A stretch of DNA of 64,000 bases from Chryseobacterium nakagawai (lineage in GTDB: Bacteria > Bacteroidota > Bacteroidia > Flavobacteriales > Weeksellaceae), in assembly GCF_900637665.1 (NCBI RefSeq), contig NZ_LR134386.1:4208501-4272500 (forward strand), read 5' to 3'. Below the pieces are notes generated by a model. It made no database searches and was not told the DNA's origin. It saw nothing but the letters and a program-made list of their open reading frames with translations. Numbering within the stretch: position 1 is the stretch's first letter; each line of letters begins with the position of its first letter. Positions 1-8,685 of the stretch are shown one piece after another. The position numbers and the translations under genes are program-made.

Positions 1-1269
1 GAAAGTAGTAATGGCTGCAATCCCAAAGGATCCTCCCAGTTGTCTCATCATCCCTGTAAAGGCTGCTCCCTGACCAATCTCCTGCCCTTTCAATGTACTT
101 AAGGATAAAGATGTAATTGGAATAAATAATAATCCAAGACCTGCCCCTCTCACAATTAGCATCCAGAAGAAAGCATCTTTACTGGTATCCGGAGTCAAAA
201 TTTTATAGCCCCAGAAACTATAGACAAAGAAGATGAATAATCCTAAAGAAACCAGAATCTGCTGTTTTGCTCCTTTTGCCAATAATCTACCAATGATAGG
301 CATCATAAAAGCCGTTGTCAATGCAGCAGGAATCATCAGAGCTCCTGACTGAAGTGCCGTCCACCCTAAAATACTCTGCGTATACAGAGGTACAATGAAA
401 GTAGAACCATACAATCCAAATCCTAGCACAAACGACATCATAGTTCCAATTCTTAGATTACTATTTTTAAGTACTCTAAGCTCCACAATCGGATATTTAA
501 AGGTAAGCTCCCTCCAGAGGAATAATATAAATCCTAAAACTGCAGCTACTGTAAATGCTACAATCATTCCACTTGCAAACCAGTCTTCTTCATGTCCTCT
601 TTCCAGAATGAACTGTAATGAACCCACAGTTACTGCCAGCAATCCAATTCCAATCCAGTCAACATCCGAGACTTTACGTTTTTCTGCATATTTCGGACTT
701 CTTACAAACTGCAGCGTCATCAAGGTTGCTGCAATTCCAATCGGAATATTAATATAGAAAATATAGGGCCAGCTGAAGTTATCAACTATATATCCTCCAA
801 GAGGCGGACCTAATGTAGGACCAATGATTACTCCCAGACCATAAATAGCCTGAGCCATACTTCTTTTTTCAATCGGATAAGATTCCGTAATGATCGTCTG
901 TGAAGTTACCAATAAGGCTCCCCCACCGATACCCTGCATCAATCTGAAGAACACGAGCTCCCAGATATTGGTCGCATTTCCACATAAAAATGAAAATATG
1001 GTAAATATAATGATGGATGCCGCAAAGTAATTTCTACGCCCAAACTGCTGGGAAAGCCAGCTTGTCATTGGTACTATAATTACATTACCAATGGCATAAG
1101 CCGTGATTACCCAACCCACTTCTGAAAGTGTAGATCCAAGATTTCCCTTCATTTCATTCAAGGCAACATTGACAATCGTGGAGTCTACAATTTCAAGAAG
1201 GGCACATAGGATAGCTGTAATCGTAATGATTACTCTCCGCGCTCCATATTCTACTAATGAATCTTGCAT
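1..1269 (-). CDS. DHA2-family MFS drug efflux permease (EmrB-like), 3' end cut by window
   Basis: The reverse strand from the ATG at 1269 stays open for 423 codons to base 1 without a stop, so the C-terminal part (roughly 100 residues for this family) is outside the window. The translation begins MQDSLVEYGARRV and runs through many hydrophobic helices. It shows DSTIVNVAL in the first helix, a basic loop FGRRNY, and the antiporter motif around GVIIGPTLGPPLGG. These are hallmarks of 14-helix DHA2 proton-drug antiporters of the inner membrane. It is the last gene of a tetR-tolC-hlyD-permease operon, so it should form a tripartite pump with the two upstream products. The substrate cannot be read from sequence. 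Confidence 0.93.
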   Translation of the reverse strand, partial: MQDSLVEYGARRVIITITAILCALLEIVDSTIVNVALNEMKGNLGSTLSEVGWVITAYAIGNVIIVPMTSWLSQQFGRRNYFAASIIIFTIFSFLCGNATNIWELVFFRLMQGIGGGALLVTSQTIITESYPIEKRSMAQAIYGLGVIIGPTLGPPLGGYIVDNFSWPYIFYINIPIGIAATLMTLQFVRSPKYAEKRKVSDVDWIGIGLLAVTVGSLQFILERGHEEDWFASGMIVAFTVAAVLGFILFLWRELTFKYPIVELRVLKNSNLRIGTMMSFVLGFGLYGSTFIVPLYTQSILGWTALQSGALMIPAALTTAFMMPIIGRLLAKGAKQQILVSLGLFIFFVYSFWGYKILTPDTSKDAFFWMLIVRGAGLGLLFIPITSLSLSTLKGQEIGQGAAFTGMMRQLGGSFGIAAITTF

Positions 1270-1300
1270 AATTTTATTTGAATATTTGTATTAATGTAAA

Positions 1301-1349
1301 ATGTAGGATGTATTAATGATTTTCAATTCATCATGAATACATTTTACGT
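1301..1349 (-). other. Intercistronic hairpin between hlyD and the permease gene
   Basis: Arms 1308-1320 and 1330-1342 are complementary over 13 bases with one mismatch around a 9-base loop, and a few more pairs extend outward (1303-1305 with 1345-1347). The hairpin fills the 93-base gap in the efflux operon. There is no T-run after it on the transcribed strand, so it looks more like an RNA-processing or stability element than a terminator. That role is inference. Confidence 0.5.
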
Positions 1350-1362
1350 AAGTACATGAATA

Positions 1363-2466
1363 CTATTTCAAAGCAACCTCAGCCTTCACGTTCATTCCTG
1401 TTCTTAATCTTTTTGCAATATTCTTATCAAGATTTACAAAATCGATTTTTATAGGAAGTCTCTGAACTACTTTTACGAAGTTACCACTCGCATTATCCGG
1501 AGGAAGAATAGAGAAAGTAGCTCCTGTAGCTGGAGAGAATGAACTTACCACTCCTTCAAATTCCTGATCAGGGAAAGCATCAATCTCGATTTTCACTTTC
1601 TGTCCTTCTACCATTTTATCTACCTGTGTTTCTTTAAAGTTGGCTACCACCCATTTCTGATCGTTTTTAACCAAGGCAAACAACTGAGATCCTGCCTGCA
1701 GATACTGACCTGCCTGTGTAGATACTTTTCCTACATGTCCGTCTTCAGGGGCAAGGATTACGGTATATGATAAATTCAATTTTGCATTTTCTACATCTAC
1801 TTCTCTTTGTTTAGCAACAGATCCGGCAACACTGATTTGTTGTGAACTTGCAGCCGTTTGAGAAGAAGCGATATGAGTTTGCTGAGCAATTTGATTTCTC
1901 TGATCAACTAAAACCTGTAATTGTCTGTCTGCAGATTGTTTTGCTGCTAAAGCCTGCTCATATTGCTGTTCTGTAATAGAATGGTCTTTTACAAGATTCG
2001 CGTATCTTTTTAAATCCTGAGAGGTTTTCCAAACGTTTACTTTTGCTGCTTCAATTTGAGCATTAGCAGTTACTACCGCTGCTTCTGAAGAACCGATATT
2101 TTTTGAAGTAGCCGTTGTAGTAGCTTCTGCATTTGAAATATTACTTCTGGCTGTAGATAATGCTGCCTGAGCCTGTTCAAGAGCCATTTTCTGATCTCTG
2201 TTATCCAAAATCACCAACGTATCTCCTTTCTTTACAAACTGGTTGTCTTTTACTTTTACCTGAGCTACATATCCTGAGATTTTAGAAATTACCGGTGACA
2301 TATTGGAAGCAATCTGAGCATCGTCAGTCTCTTCGTGATACTGTCCGTAGCTATATGCTCTGTAACCGTAGATTCCGCCTCCGATTACTACAGCTGCTAA
2401 AATGATAGGAAAAACTAAACTTTTTTTCTTTTTAGGTTCAGCTGCCTGTGTATTATTATTTTCCAT
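1363..2466 (-). CDS. HlyD/EmrA-family periplasmic adaptor subunit
   Basis: A 367-residue membrane-fusion protein. It has a cytoplasmic Lys-rich start, one transmembrane helix (about residues 17-36), and a lipoyl-like half motif around SGYVAQVKVKDNQFVKKGD. A long Ala/Gln-rich helical hairpin follows (about residues 85-220), then the second lipoyl half (APEDGHVGKVSTQAGQ) and a beta-barrel region. This is the EmrA/HlyD_D23 architecture, linking an inner-membrane MFS pump to TolC. It starts 16 bases after tolC and is followed by the DHA2 permease, which fixes its role as the adaptor. No own promoter is evident, so it is read from the tetR promoter. Confidence 0.93.
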   Translation of the reverse strand: MENNNTQAAEPKKKKSLVFPIILAAVVIGGGIYGYRAYSYGQYHEETDDAQIASNMSPVISKISGYVAQVKVKDNQFVKKGDTLVILDNRDQKMALEQAQAALSTARSNISNAEATTTATSKNIGSSEAAVVTANAQIEAAKVNVWKTSQDLKRYANLVKDHSITEQQYEQALAAKQSADRQLQVLVDQRNQIAQQTHIASSQTAASSQQISVAGSVAKQREVDVENAKLNLSYTVILAPEDGHVGKVSTQAGQYLQAGSQLFALVKNDQKWVVANFKETQVDKMVEGQKVKIEIDAFPDQEFEGVVSSFSPATGATFSILPPDNASGNFVKVVQRLPIKIDFVNLDKNIAKRLRTGMNVKAEVALK

Positions 2467-2482
2467 TTTGGTTTCGATCTGA

Positions 2483-3799
2483 TTATTTAATTGTTAAAGT
2501 TCCTGTTGTTTGCAATAGTTTTCTGTATGCTAAGGCTGCATCTGCCTTTGCATTGATTACCCCAACGTTAGCGGCAATCTGAGCAGCGTCCGCATCCAAT
2601 AATTCTGTCATGGTTGCAAGACCGTTATCATATTTATTTTTTGTAATTCTGTAGTTTTCATTAGCCTGTTCAGCAGATTTTTCGAAAACAACAATTCTCT
2701 TTTTAGAAAAATCTGTATTCTGGTATTCTCTGTTTACATCAAGCTTAATGTTATCATTCAGTAATTCATCTGTAGCTGCTAACTGCTTTTCTCTAGCCTG
2801 AGATTGTCTTAGTGAAGAATTCTCTTTCCAGATATTGGATAAATTATAAGAAATTCCAACACCTACGTTGATGGCATTATACACCGTAAGAAACTTAGGA
2901 ATATCTGCCGCTACATATCCTCCTGTAAAAGCTATTGACGGAAGGTTTTCTGCCTTAGCAGCTTTTGTTCCCAATTGCGCTGCTTTTCTCTGTTGAACCA
3001 AAGCCTGTAGATCTTTACGATTTTCTCTGGCTTCGCTTACATAAAAGTCAACAGGTTTTACCTCTGAACCTTCTTCAATATAATTCTGATCTACTTCAAT
3101 TTCTGTAGTTTCAGGAATTCCTAATAACAAATCCATATTGATATTGGCAATATTGTAATTGTTTCTAGCCTCAAGCAACTGAAGTTCGATATTAGAAGTT
3201 TGCAGGTTTGCTTTTAATCTGTCATTTCTCGCAATCAATCCGTTATTTTCCATTTTCAGGAAAGTTTCGTCTCTTTTTTGAGAAGCGGCAAGATTTTCTT
3301 CAAAAACCTTGATCGACTGGTTGGCTTTAAACAAGTTGTTATAAGCCTGGGCAACATTGTAAGCAATGGCAGTCTTGTCATTTTCGGTGCTTAATTTTGA
3401 TGCTTCTACCAAATATTTTGCTGACTGAATCCCATATTTGATTCTTCCACCACTGTAAATTGGTACGCTAAGATTAGCTGAGCCATACGCTACCTGATGA
3501 ACCTCTGGGCCTCCAGCTCCTCCTGAAACTCCAGGAAGTTTGATATCAACATTGGGTTTTATCGGAAGATACATATAGCTTCCTGAAACCTTTAATTCCG
3601 GAAGCTGTCTGTTTTTAGCTTCCAAAAGATCAGCGGTAGCCTCCTCGATCTTGGCTGCATCGATCTTGAGATTCTTGCTGTTCTGGATTCCCAGCTGCAC
3701 AGCTTCGTCAAGAGAAAGGGTCTTTTTCTCCTGAGCATTTGCATTTGCTATTCCTACGAATAGTGATAATGCAATCACTGAGTTATTTATTCTCTTCAT
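2483..3799 (-). CDS. TolC-family outer membrane efflux protein
   Basis: A 438-residue TolC-like channel. The start MKRINNSVIALSLFVGIANA followed by QEKK is a standard signal peptide with cleavage at ANA-Q. The mature part holds two long repeats rich in Ala, Gln, Asn and Leu helices (for example LDEAVQLGIQNSKNLKIDA near the N-terminus), typical of the OEP fold that forms the outer-membrane barrel and periplasmic tunnel. The start codon overlaps the 3' end of the tetR gene by 17 bases, which implies translational coupling. With the downstream adaptor and permease it makes a complete efflux route across both membranes. Confidence 0.93.
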   Translation of the reverse strand: MKRINNSVIALSLFVGIANANAQEKKTLSLDEAVQLGIQNSKNLKIDAAKIEEATADLLEAKNRQLPELKVSGSYMYLPIKPNVDIKLPGVSGGAGGPEVHQVAYGSANLSVPIYSGGRIKYGIQSAKYLVEASKLSTENDKTAIAYNVAQAYNNLFKANQSIKVFEENLAASQKRDETFLKMENNGLIARNDRLKANLQTSNIELQLLEARNNYNIANINMDLLLGIPETTEIEVDQNYIEEGSEVKPVDFYVSEARENRKDLQALVQQRKAAQLGTKAAKAENLPSIAFTGGYVAADIPKFLTVYNAINVGVGISYNLSNIWKENSSLRQSQAREKQLAATDELLNDNIKLDVNREYQNTDFSKKRIVVFEKSAEQANENYRITKNKYDNGLATMTELLDADAAQIAANVGVINAKADAALAYRKLLQTTGTLTIK

Positions 3800-4421
3800 A
3801 ACCTAAAAGGTCTTTTAGTAAATGTTTTATGTGTCTATTAAGTTCTGTATAAAATTTTTCGTCAAAAACATCCTCATCTTCTGTATCATTTAGAAACTCC
3901 TTATACATTTCTTTGGCATTAAATGCATAAAATAGGGTTCCGCTTATGGTAGAATGAAGCAGATAAATAGGAGGATTTTTTGTAAAAACACCACTCTTCA
4001 AACCACTTTCCAGTATTCTGGAATACATGGAGAGGAATGACATTTTGGTTTCTTTCAAAAACTCTACGATCTGCGGGTTAGAGGTATGAAGCTGTTCCCG
4101 CTGCATAATCCTGTAAAAGCATTTTTGCGTTCTTATTCTGTTAGAAAACTGGTCTATTATTTTTTCAATCTTTTGCCATTCATTAAGGTCTGTTCTTTCT
4201 ACAATATCTCTTGAAAAAAACTGCCCTTCATTCATTCTGTATTCAACCAATTTCTCATAAAGTTTTTCTTTTGATCCAAAATAATATGAAATCATAGAGA
4301 TGTTTACATTAGCCGCTTTTGCAATTTCCCGGGTTGAAGTTCCTTCAAAACCCTTTTCTGCAAAGAGTTTTTCTGCTGCGAATAATATATTTTCTTCTTT
4401 TGAAATCATGTTAGTGTTCAT
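3783..4421 (-). CDS. TetR/AcrR-family transcriptional regulator of the efflux operon
   Basis: A 212-residue protein with an N-terminal TetR helix-turn-helix (about residues 8-55: ILFAAEKLFAEKGFEGTS, TREIAKAANVNISMISYYF) and an all-helical ligand-binding C-terminal domain. It is the first gene of the efflux operon and overlaps tolC. A near-perfect palindrome overlaps the -33 part of its own promoter, so it most likely represses the whole operon and releases on binding a pump substrate. ATG at 4421 and an in-frame ATG four codons later are both usable; the first fits the promoter spacing well. Confidence 0.93.
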   Translation of the reverse strand: MNTNMISKEENILFAAEKLFAEKGFEGTSTREIAKAANVNISMISYYFGSKEKLYEKLVEYRMNEGQFFSRDIVERTDLNEWQKIEKIIDQFSNRIRTQKCFYRIMQREQLHTSNPQIVEFLKETKMSFLSMYSRILESGLKSGVFTKNPPIYLLHSTISGTLFYAFNAKEMYKEFLNDTEDEDVFDEKFYTELNRHIKHLLKDLLGYEENK

Positions 4422-4432
4422 TTTTCAGGGTG

Positions 4433-4462
4433 CAAATTTACACAAGTTTTGAAACAAATCAA
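4433..4462 (-). promoter_or_regulatory. Bacteroidota-type promoter of the efflux operon
   Basis: Read on the minus strand: TTG (4462-4460), 19 bases, then TAAATTTG (4440-4433), a full match to the flavobacterial TTG-N19-21-TAnnTTTG consensus. The ATG of tetR follows 11 bases after the -7 box. Confidence 0.75.
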
Positions 4463-4472
4463 ACGATTGATT
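4457..4472. promoter_or_regulatory. Candidate TetR operator palindrome
   Basis: AATCAAACGATTGATT is a 16-base palindrome with a single mismatched pair (14 of 16 bases symmetrical). It covers the -33 element of the tetR promoter and lies between the tetR start and the divergent gene at 4519. Size and placement fit a TetR-dimer site that would block transcription. Inference from position and symmetry. Confidence 0.6.
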
Positions 4473-4518
4473 GATTTTTTAATATAGATTTAATTTATAT
4501 TTACAAAAAACAAACTCT

Positions 4519-5643
4519 ATGGGCTTATTCGATTTCTTTTTAAAGATATTTAAGAGAGAGAAAAAAAAACAGACACATGAAGTAACTTTTAAGAACGATT
4601 CTCAGCAGGAAGTGACAATTACTCCAACCAATGAAGAGATACTAGCTCCATTAGAAGAAAAAATTACTCCGTTAACGCAAGAGACGGATACCACATCCAT
4701 TGAAGACATCCCTGCTTTATCAGAAGAAACGGTTGATTCATTCAATGAAGATGGAAATCGCTTCGACCTTGAAATCATTGAAGCTTTCAAAAGATATCAT
4801 TCTAATCCTACTCTTGATGTCAATCTTCCGCTTGAAGATGACAGAGGTAATACCTACCTCGCTCATGAAGCTTATGGAACCCTTTTTAAAGAATGGAAAG
4901 ATATTCAATCAAAATGGGACCGCATGTCTTTATTTTACCGTTTCTGGGACCCATCTCAATTTGAAAAGCTTGAAGACTGGCAGGTGATCGAAAGATTTGT
5001 AAAAGATCGATATTCTAAAAAAGCACTTCAATATTTTGAAGAAAATATGTCGGATAAAAGGCATTTCACTAAGGAAGAGCTTGTTTCACTTTCAAAACTT
5101 CATCGGGCGTTATTGAATAACCCTGCAGCCAAGGACTATATTGAAAAAGCCTATGAAGGTCATCCTGATGATGATGCTGTAAAAGTAGAATATGCAACAG
5201 TGCTCCATATTATAGGAAATCACTCTGAAAAAGGACTTTCCCACCAGTTATTTCATGAAGTACTGGATAATAAAATACAACAAAATGATACGGAATCAGT
5301 TTTTGATTGTTTCAGGTTCTCCGATGGCTATACGGATTCTTCTATTTTTGCCATGCTTTATCTGATGAATACGGAAGCTGATAATGATACATGGGATTAT
5401 GTTGCTGAAGAATTTTATTATTGCCCTGTATTCAGATATGAACATGCTGTACAATTGGCTCAGACCGATAATTCTTTGAGAGCATTGGCAAAACTTACCT
5501 CTTTAAGTCAGGAGTTTCCATGGTTCAGAACAGCTCTTGAGAGTACTATTGGTAATATAAAATCGATGCGAAAACAGCTCGATAATCCTGATTTTATGGA
5601 AAAAGAACTTCAAGAATTCCAGGCTTCATTAAAAAATATATAG
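4519..5643 (+). CDS. Hypothetical protein, 374 residues, acidic spacer plus helical repeat-like domain
   Basis: Not recognised. The N-terminus MGLFDFFLKIFKREKKK looks like an amphipathic, positively charged membrane anchor rather than a cleavable signal. An acidic Glu/Thr-rich low-complexity stretch follows (about residues 25-75). The rest is helical and rich in Trp, Phe and Tyr, with TPR-like alternation (for example KALQYFEENMSDKRHFTKEE and YIEKAYEGHPDDDAVKVEYA). It is divergent from the tetR operon. A TATATTTA box at about 4494-4501 could be its -7 element. A cytoplasmic scaffold-type protein is possible; no function is assigned. Confidence 0.8.
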   Translation: MGLFDFFLKIFKREKKKQTHEVTFKNDSQQEVTITPTNEEILAPLEEKITPLTQETDTTSIEDIPALSEETVDSFNEDGNRFDLEIIEAFKRYHSNPTLDVNLPLEDDRGNTYLAHEAYGTLFKEWKDIQSKWDRMSLFYRFWDPSQFEKLEDWQVIERFVKDRYSKKALQYFEENMSDKRHFTKEELVSLSKLHRALLNNPAAKDYIEKAYEGHPDDDAVKVEYATVLHIIGNHSEKGLSHQLFHEVLDNKIQQNDTESVFDCFRFSDGYTDSSIFAMLYLMNTEADNDTWDYVAEEFYYCPVFRYEHAVQLAQTDNSLRALAKLTSLSQEFPWFRTALESTIGNIKSMRKQLDNPDFMEKELQEFQASLKNI

Positions 5644-5688
5644 TGTATGCAAAAAAGCATTACATTTAGCCACTTAAAAATTTTAATC

Positions 5689-5916
5689 ATGAAAAAAATA
5701 ATCTCAATTCTTGCCATCAGCTTATTTACCTTCAGCTATGCTCAGGAAAAGCCTAAAGAAGGGGGCTGCTGCGCTGGAAAAGACAAAAAAGAATGTTCTG
5801 TAAAGGATAAAAAAGCGTGTTCCGATGCTCATCATAAAGGTTGTGAAGCAAAAGCAAAAACGGCAGAGAACACTTCAAAAGATAAAAAGACTGCAAAAGA
5901 AAAGAAAACAGCCTAA
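5689..5916 (+). CDS. Small exported Cys/Lys-rich protein, 75 residues
   Basis: The start at 5689 was chosen because MKKIISILAISLFTFSYA-QE is a clean signal peptide. An ATG at 5647 would put 14 extra residues in front of it. The mature part (about 57 residues) has a CC pair and three further Cys, a short HH cluster, and repeated KDKK-x-C units (KDKKEC, KDKKAC), ending in a Lys/Ala-rich tail. This composition suggests a metal-binding or strongly cationic periplasmic peptide, but no family is recognised. A TACATTTA box at 5661-5668 could give it its own promoter. A strong terminator follows. Confidence 0.7.
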   Translation: MKKIISILAISLFTFSYAQEKPKEGGCCAGKDKKECSVKDKKACSDAHHKGCEAKAKTAENTSKDKKTAKEKKTA

Positions 5917-5921
5917 AAAAC

Positions 5922-5946
5922 AAACTCCGGAAAATTTCCGGAGTTT
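5922..5946. terminator. Bidirectional terminator between convergent genes
   Basis: A 12-base stem (AAACTCCGGAAA with TTTCCGGAGTTT) around a single base, with A-run on one side and T-run on the other, lies between the genes ending at 5916 (+) and 5951 (-). Confidence 0.85.
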
Positions 5947-5950
5947 TATA

Positions 5951-7069
5951 TTATGTACTTTTATGGATATATCTTGATAATTTTATCCCTAAATCTGTCC
6001 AGACTATTTTAGGATTTCCGTTTCTGGTAAGATGTAGATCTGCAGTATTGATCTCTTCCAAAATACTTTCAATATTGGCCCCACTGATAAACTTTGAAAA
6101 ACCTGCCCAGTTGAAATCATTAGCATCAATTTTTTTATACACCAGATTTTCCGATTGATAATTCTGGAGAAGTGCCAATCTGAAAATTTCAGAACAGTAA
6201 TTTAAAAAATTCTTCTGCTTTTCTCTGTTCCAGCCCGCAATTTCTCTCGCCCAAAAAATAATACTTCGCAGATACTCGGGTTTCTTTTTTACCATAAAGG
6301 CATCACGAACCCATTGTACAAAAAGCTTCTCAAATTCATTACTCTTATCTCCGGAATTCAGAAGTTTTATTGCTTCATTAAGATTACCCTGTGCTTCATG
6401 AACAATTTCTCTTACTTTCTCTTCAGTAACAGAGAAATTTTTCTTTAGATACGCTTCAATATCCTCATCATGAATCCTTGGAATTTCTACCACCTGAGTA
6501 CGGGAAAGTATAGTAGGAAGAATATCATTGGTGCTTTCTGCGGTAAGAAGGATAATAGTTTTGGACGGTGGTTCTTCAAGGAACTTCAGAAACTTGTTGG
6601 ATGCAGCTATATTCATTTTATCAGCTCTCCATACGATCAGTATTTTGGTTCCGCCTTCGAAACTTTTTAATGAAAATTTCTGATTCTGATCATCAACTTC
6701 ATCTGCAGAAATAAAAAGCTGCTTGTTTTCTGATTCTAAAAAGGCGGTCCAGTCATCGTAGCTTGCATAAGGAGAAGCCAGAATCATTTCCCGAAACTCT
6801 TCAAATTTATTTTTGCTCAAAGAGTTTTTATTATCTGTAAATACAGGAAAGCTGAAATGCAGATCCAAGTGATTAAGATGTTCTACTTTTGAGGCAGCAT
6901 GCTCATTTTCCTGGTATAAAATCTCTTTTGCATAGGCCAACACCATAGGTAAAGTCCCATAACCTTCCTTTCCTACGAAAAGCTGGGCATGGCTCACTCT
7001 GTTTTCGGCTATGCTTTCTCTAAGAAGTTTTTTCAGATTTTCCTGTCCTGCGATGTTCTCCCAATTCAT
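5951..7069 (-). CDS. holB: DNA polymerase III subunit delta' (clamp loader)
   Basis: A 372-residue AAA+ clamp-loader subunit. The N-terminus NWENIAGQENLKKLL is the usual delta'/gamma start. The P-loop position reads GKEGYGTL (residues 33-40), lacking the GKT needed for ATP hydrolysis, as expected for delta', which is the inactive wrench of the loader. The helix-capping motif TILSRTQVVEIP corresponds to the SRC/SRT motif of the family. No four-Cys zinc module is visible, unlike E. coli delta'. The product acts at the replication fork. A perfect -7 box sits 4 bases before the ATG, so the mRNA may be leaderless. Confidence 0.9.
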   Translation of the reverse strand: MNWENIAGQENLKKLLRESIAENRVSHAQLFVGKEGYGTLPMVLAYAKEILYQENEHAASKVEHLNHLDLHFSFPVFTDNKNSLSKNKFEEFREMILASPYASYDDWTAFLESENKQLFISADEVDDQNQKFSLKSFEGGTKILIVWRADKMNIAASNKFLKFLEEPPSKTIILLTAESTNDILPTILSRTQVVEIPRIHDEDIEAYLKKNFSVTEEKVREIVHEAQGNLNEAIKLLNSGDKSNEFEKLFVQWVRDAFMVKKKPEYLRSIIFWAREIAGWNREKQKNFLNYCSEIFRLALLQNYQSENLVYKKIDANDFNWAGFSKFISGANIESILEEINTADLHLTRNGNPKIVWTDLGIKLSRYIHKST

Positions 7070-7073
7070 GTTT

Positions 7074-7081
7074 CAAAGATA
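7074..7081 (-). promoter_or_regulatory. -7 promoter element of holB, four bases from the ATG
   Basis: Minus strand TATCTTTG, then four bases, then ATG (7069). It is a complete TAnnTTTG match. With the usual spacing, transcription would begin at or next to the start codon. No clear -33 element was found. Confidence 0.55.
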
Positions 7082-7400
7082 AAAAAACTGGACAAGAATT
7101 CAGAGTTAAATTTGTGAATGGTCAATTTTGCTTTACAAAGTCAATAGTAAATGGATAGTAAGAGAAATTCTAGTATGAAACGAATTGCCTTTTCACCATT
7201 CACCTGAATACAAATAGTGAATTATAGTAATAAATTATCCAAATAGATAAATAAAGTAAAGTCATGATTAACAATTGACAGCAATAATCTCTAAAGCTTA
7301 AAAATTCCCCATTATACAGCCCTTAACAAACTTTAACCACATATAATTTTTACAATTCATTAATATTTAAGATATTTGCGCATTGTTTTAAAAATAAAGA
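7082..7400. other. AT-rich intergenic region with a GTGAATGGT inverted repeat
   Basis: No gene is seen. The 9-base arms GTGAATGGT (7114-7122) and ACCATTCAC (7195-7203) form an inverted repeat, with partial pairing continuing inward (GTCAA against TTCAC). Near the right end, GATATTTG at 7371-7378 resembles the -7 box for the gene starting at 7401. Confidence 0.5.
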
Positions 7401-8684
7401 ATGAAAAAAATCTTTGTAGTATCATTCATATCAGTTGGATATTTTCTGAATGCACAGAGTCTAAGTAACTCTCCGTATGCAAAATATGGAATTGGGGATG
7501 TAAAATATGATAATACGATCGAAACTGCTTCCATGGGAGGTATCTCTACTGCTTTTATAAGTGATTTCACCAGTAATTTCAACTTTGCTAACCCAGCAAA
7601 CAACGCTAATTTTGAACTTACAAGTATAAAACTGGAAGCTACCAACGAAAATAACTATTTCAAATCGAATTTAAACGATATGAAATCTACAAAGCATTCT
7701 ACGTATCTTTCCAATATTTCACTGGCATTTCCTATTTCCTCAAAGGTTAAAATGGGAATTACCTACCAACCATACAGTTCTAAGAGCTATGATATTCTTA
7801 GCCAGAATAAGGCAGCAGATGGTACTATTATTGACCAAAACCAATTTAGAGGTAGTGGTACTTTAAACACTGCAGCTGTGGCCTTATCTTACAAGATCAA
7901 CCAGGAGTTCTCTGTGGGAGCAAGGGCTAATTTATATTTTGGGGATCTGTCTGATCTTACTGAATACAGCGCTGCAGGTTCAGAATATATTGCAGGATAT
8001 GAAACCAAAAACAGAGTCAGAAACTTCAACTTTACCTTAGGTACAAGCTATCAGAAACTGAATAGCCGTACTGATAAGAAATTAACGATTGGAGCTACGG
8101 CAACTTTCGGGAATATTGGTAATATTACTACTGATTATACCAACAGTACTTACAGATATGCTGATGCTGCAGGCACAAAAACAGATATCAATCCGATTGA
8201 TTATAAAGAAACCAAGTCTAAGAATCTTCTTCCGCTTCAGGCATCCGTAGGAGTTGGATATGGAAGTGAAAATCACTGGTTCCTTTCCGGACAGGTTGAT
8301 TATAAAAAAGGGGAAGATATTGCTTATTTCGGACAGTCTTTCAGTCTACAGGATACTTACAGAGTTTCTGCCGGTGGATGGTACTTACCTAACTATAACA
8401 ACTTCAGAAGTTATTTTTCAAGGGTAATCTACAGATATGGAGCTTTCTATGAAAGAGGAAACCTTAAACTGGAGGGTAACAGCATCAATAAATTCGGTAT
8501 TTCTGCCGGAGTAATGCTTCCTTTCAAAAACAGCAGTATTACAAGAATGAGCGGTTTAGAGATTGGTATAGAACTAGGTAAGAGAGGTACTCTTCAAAAT
8601 AATCTTATCAACCAGAACTTTATTAACCTGAAACTCGGCTTCAATTTTGCTGACAAGTGGTTCAGAAAGTCTCTTTATAACTAG
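7401..8684 (+). CDS. Outer membrane beta-barrel protein, FadL/PorV-like
   Basis: A 427-residue protein with a signal peptide (MKKIFVVSFISVGYFLNA-QS). The mature start SLSNSPYAKYGIGDV and the block MGGISTAFISD...NFANPAN resemble flavobacterial OmpP1/FadL- and PorV-type barrels, in which an early Gly-rich plug is followed by alternating aromatic beta-strands. Strand-like segments with aromatic ends continue to the C-terminus (LGFNFADKWFRKSLYN). The lptC gene follows after one base, so the two are co-transcribed; in flavobacteria this barrel next to lptC is a common arrangement. Substrate unknown. Confidence 0.8.
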   Translation: MKKIFVVSFISVGYFLNAQSLSNSPYAKYGIGDVKYDNTIETASMGGISTAFISDFTSNFNFANPANNANFELTSIKLEATNENNYFKSNLNDMKSTKHSTYLSNISLAFPISSKVKMGITYQPYSSKSYDILSQNKAADGTIIDQNQFRGSGTLNTAAVALSYKINQEFSVGARANLYFGDLSDLTEYSAAGSEYIAGYETKNRVRNFNFTLGTSYQKLNSRTDKKLTIGATATFGNIGNITTDYTNSTYRYADAAGTKTDINPIDYKETKSKNLLPLQASVGVGYGSENHWFLSGQVDYKKGEDIAYFGQSFSLQDTYRVSAGGWYLPNYNNFRSYFSRVIYRYGAFYERGNLKLEGNSINKFGISAGVMLPFKNSSITRMSGLEIGIELGKRGTLQNNLINQNFINLKLGFNFADKWFRKSLYN

Positions 8685-8685
8685 A

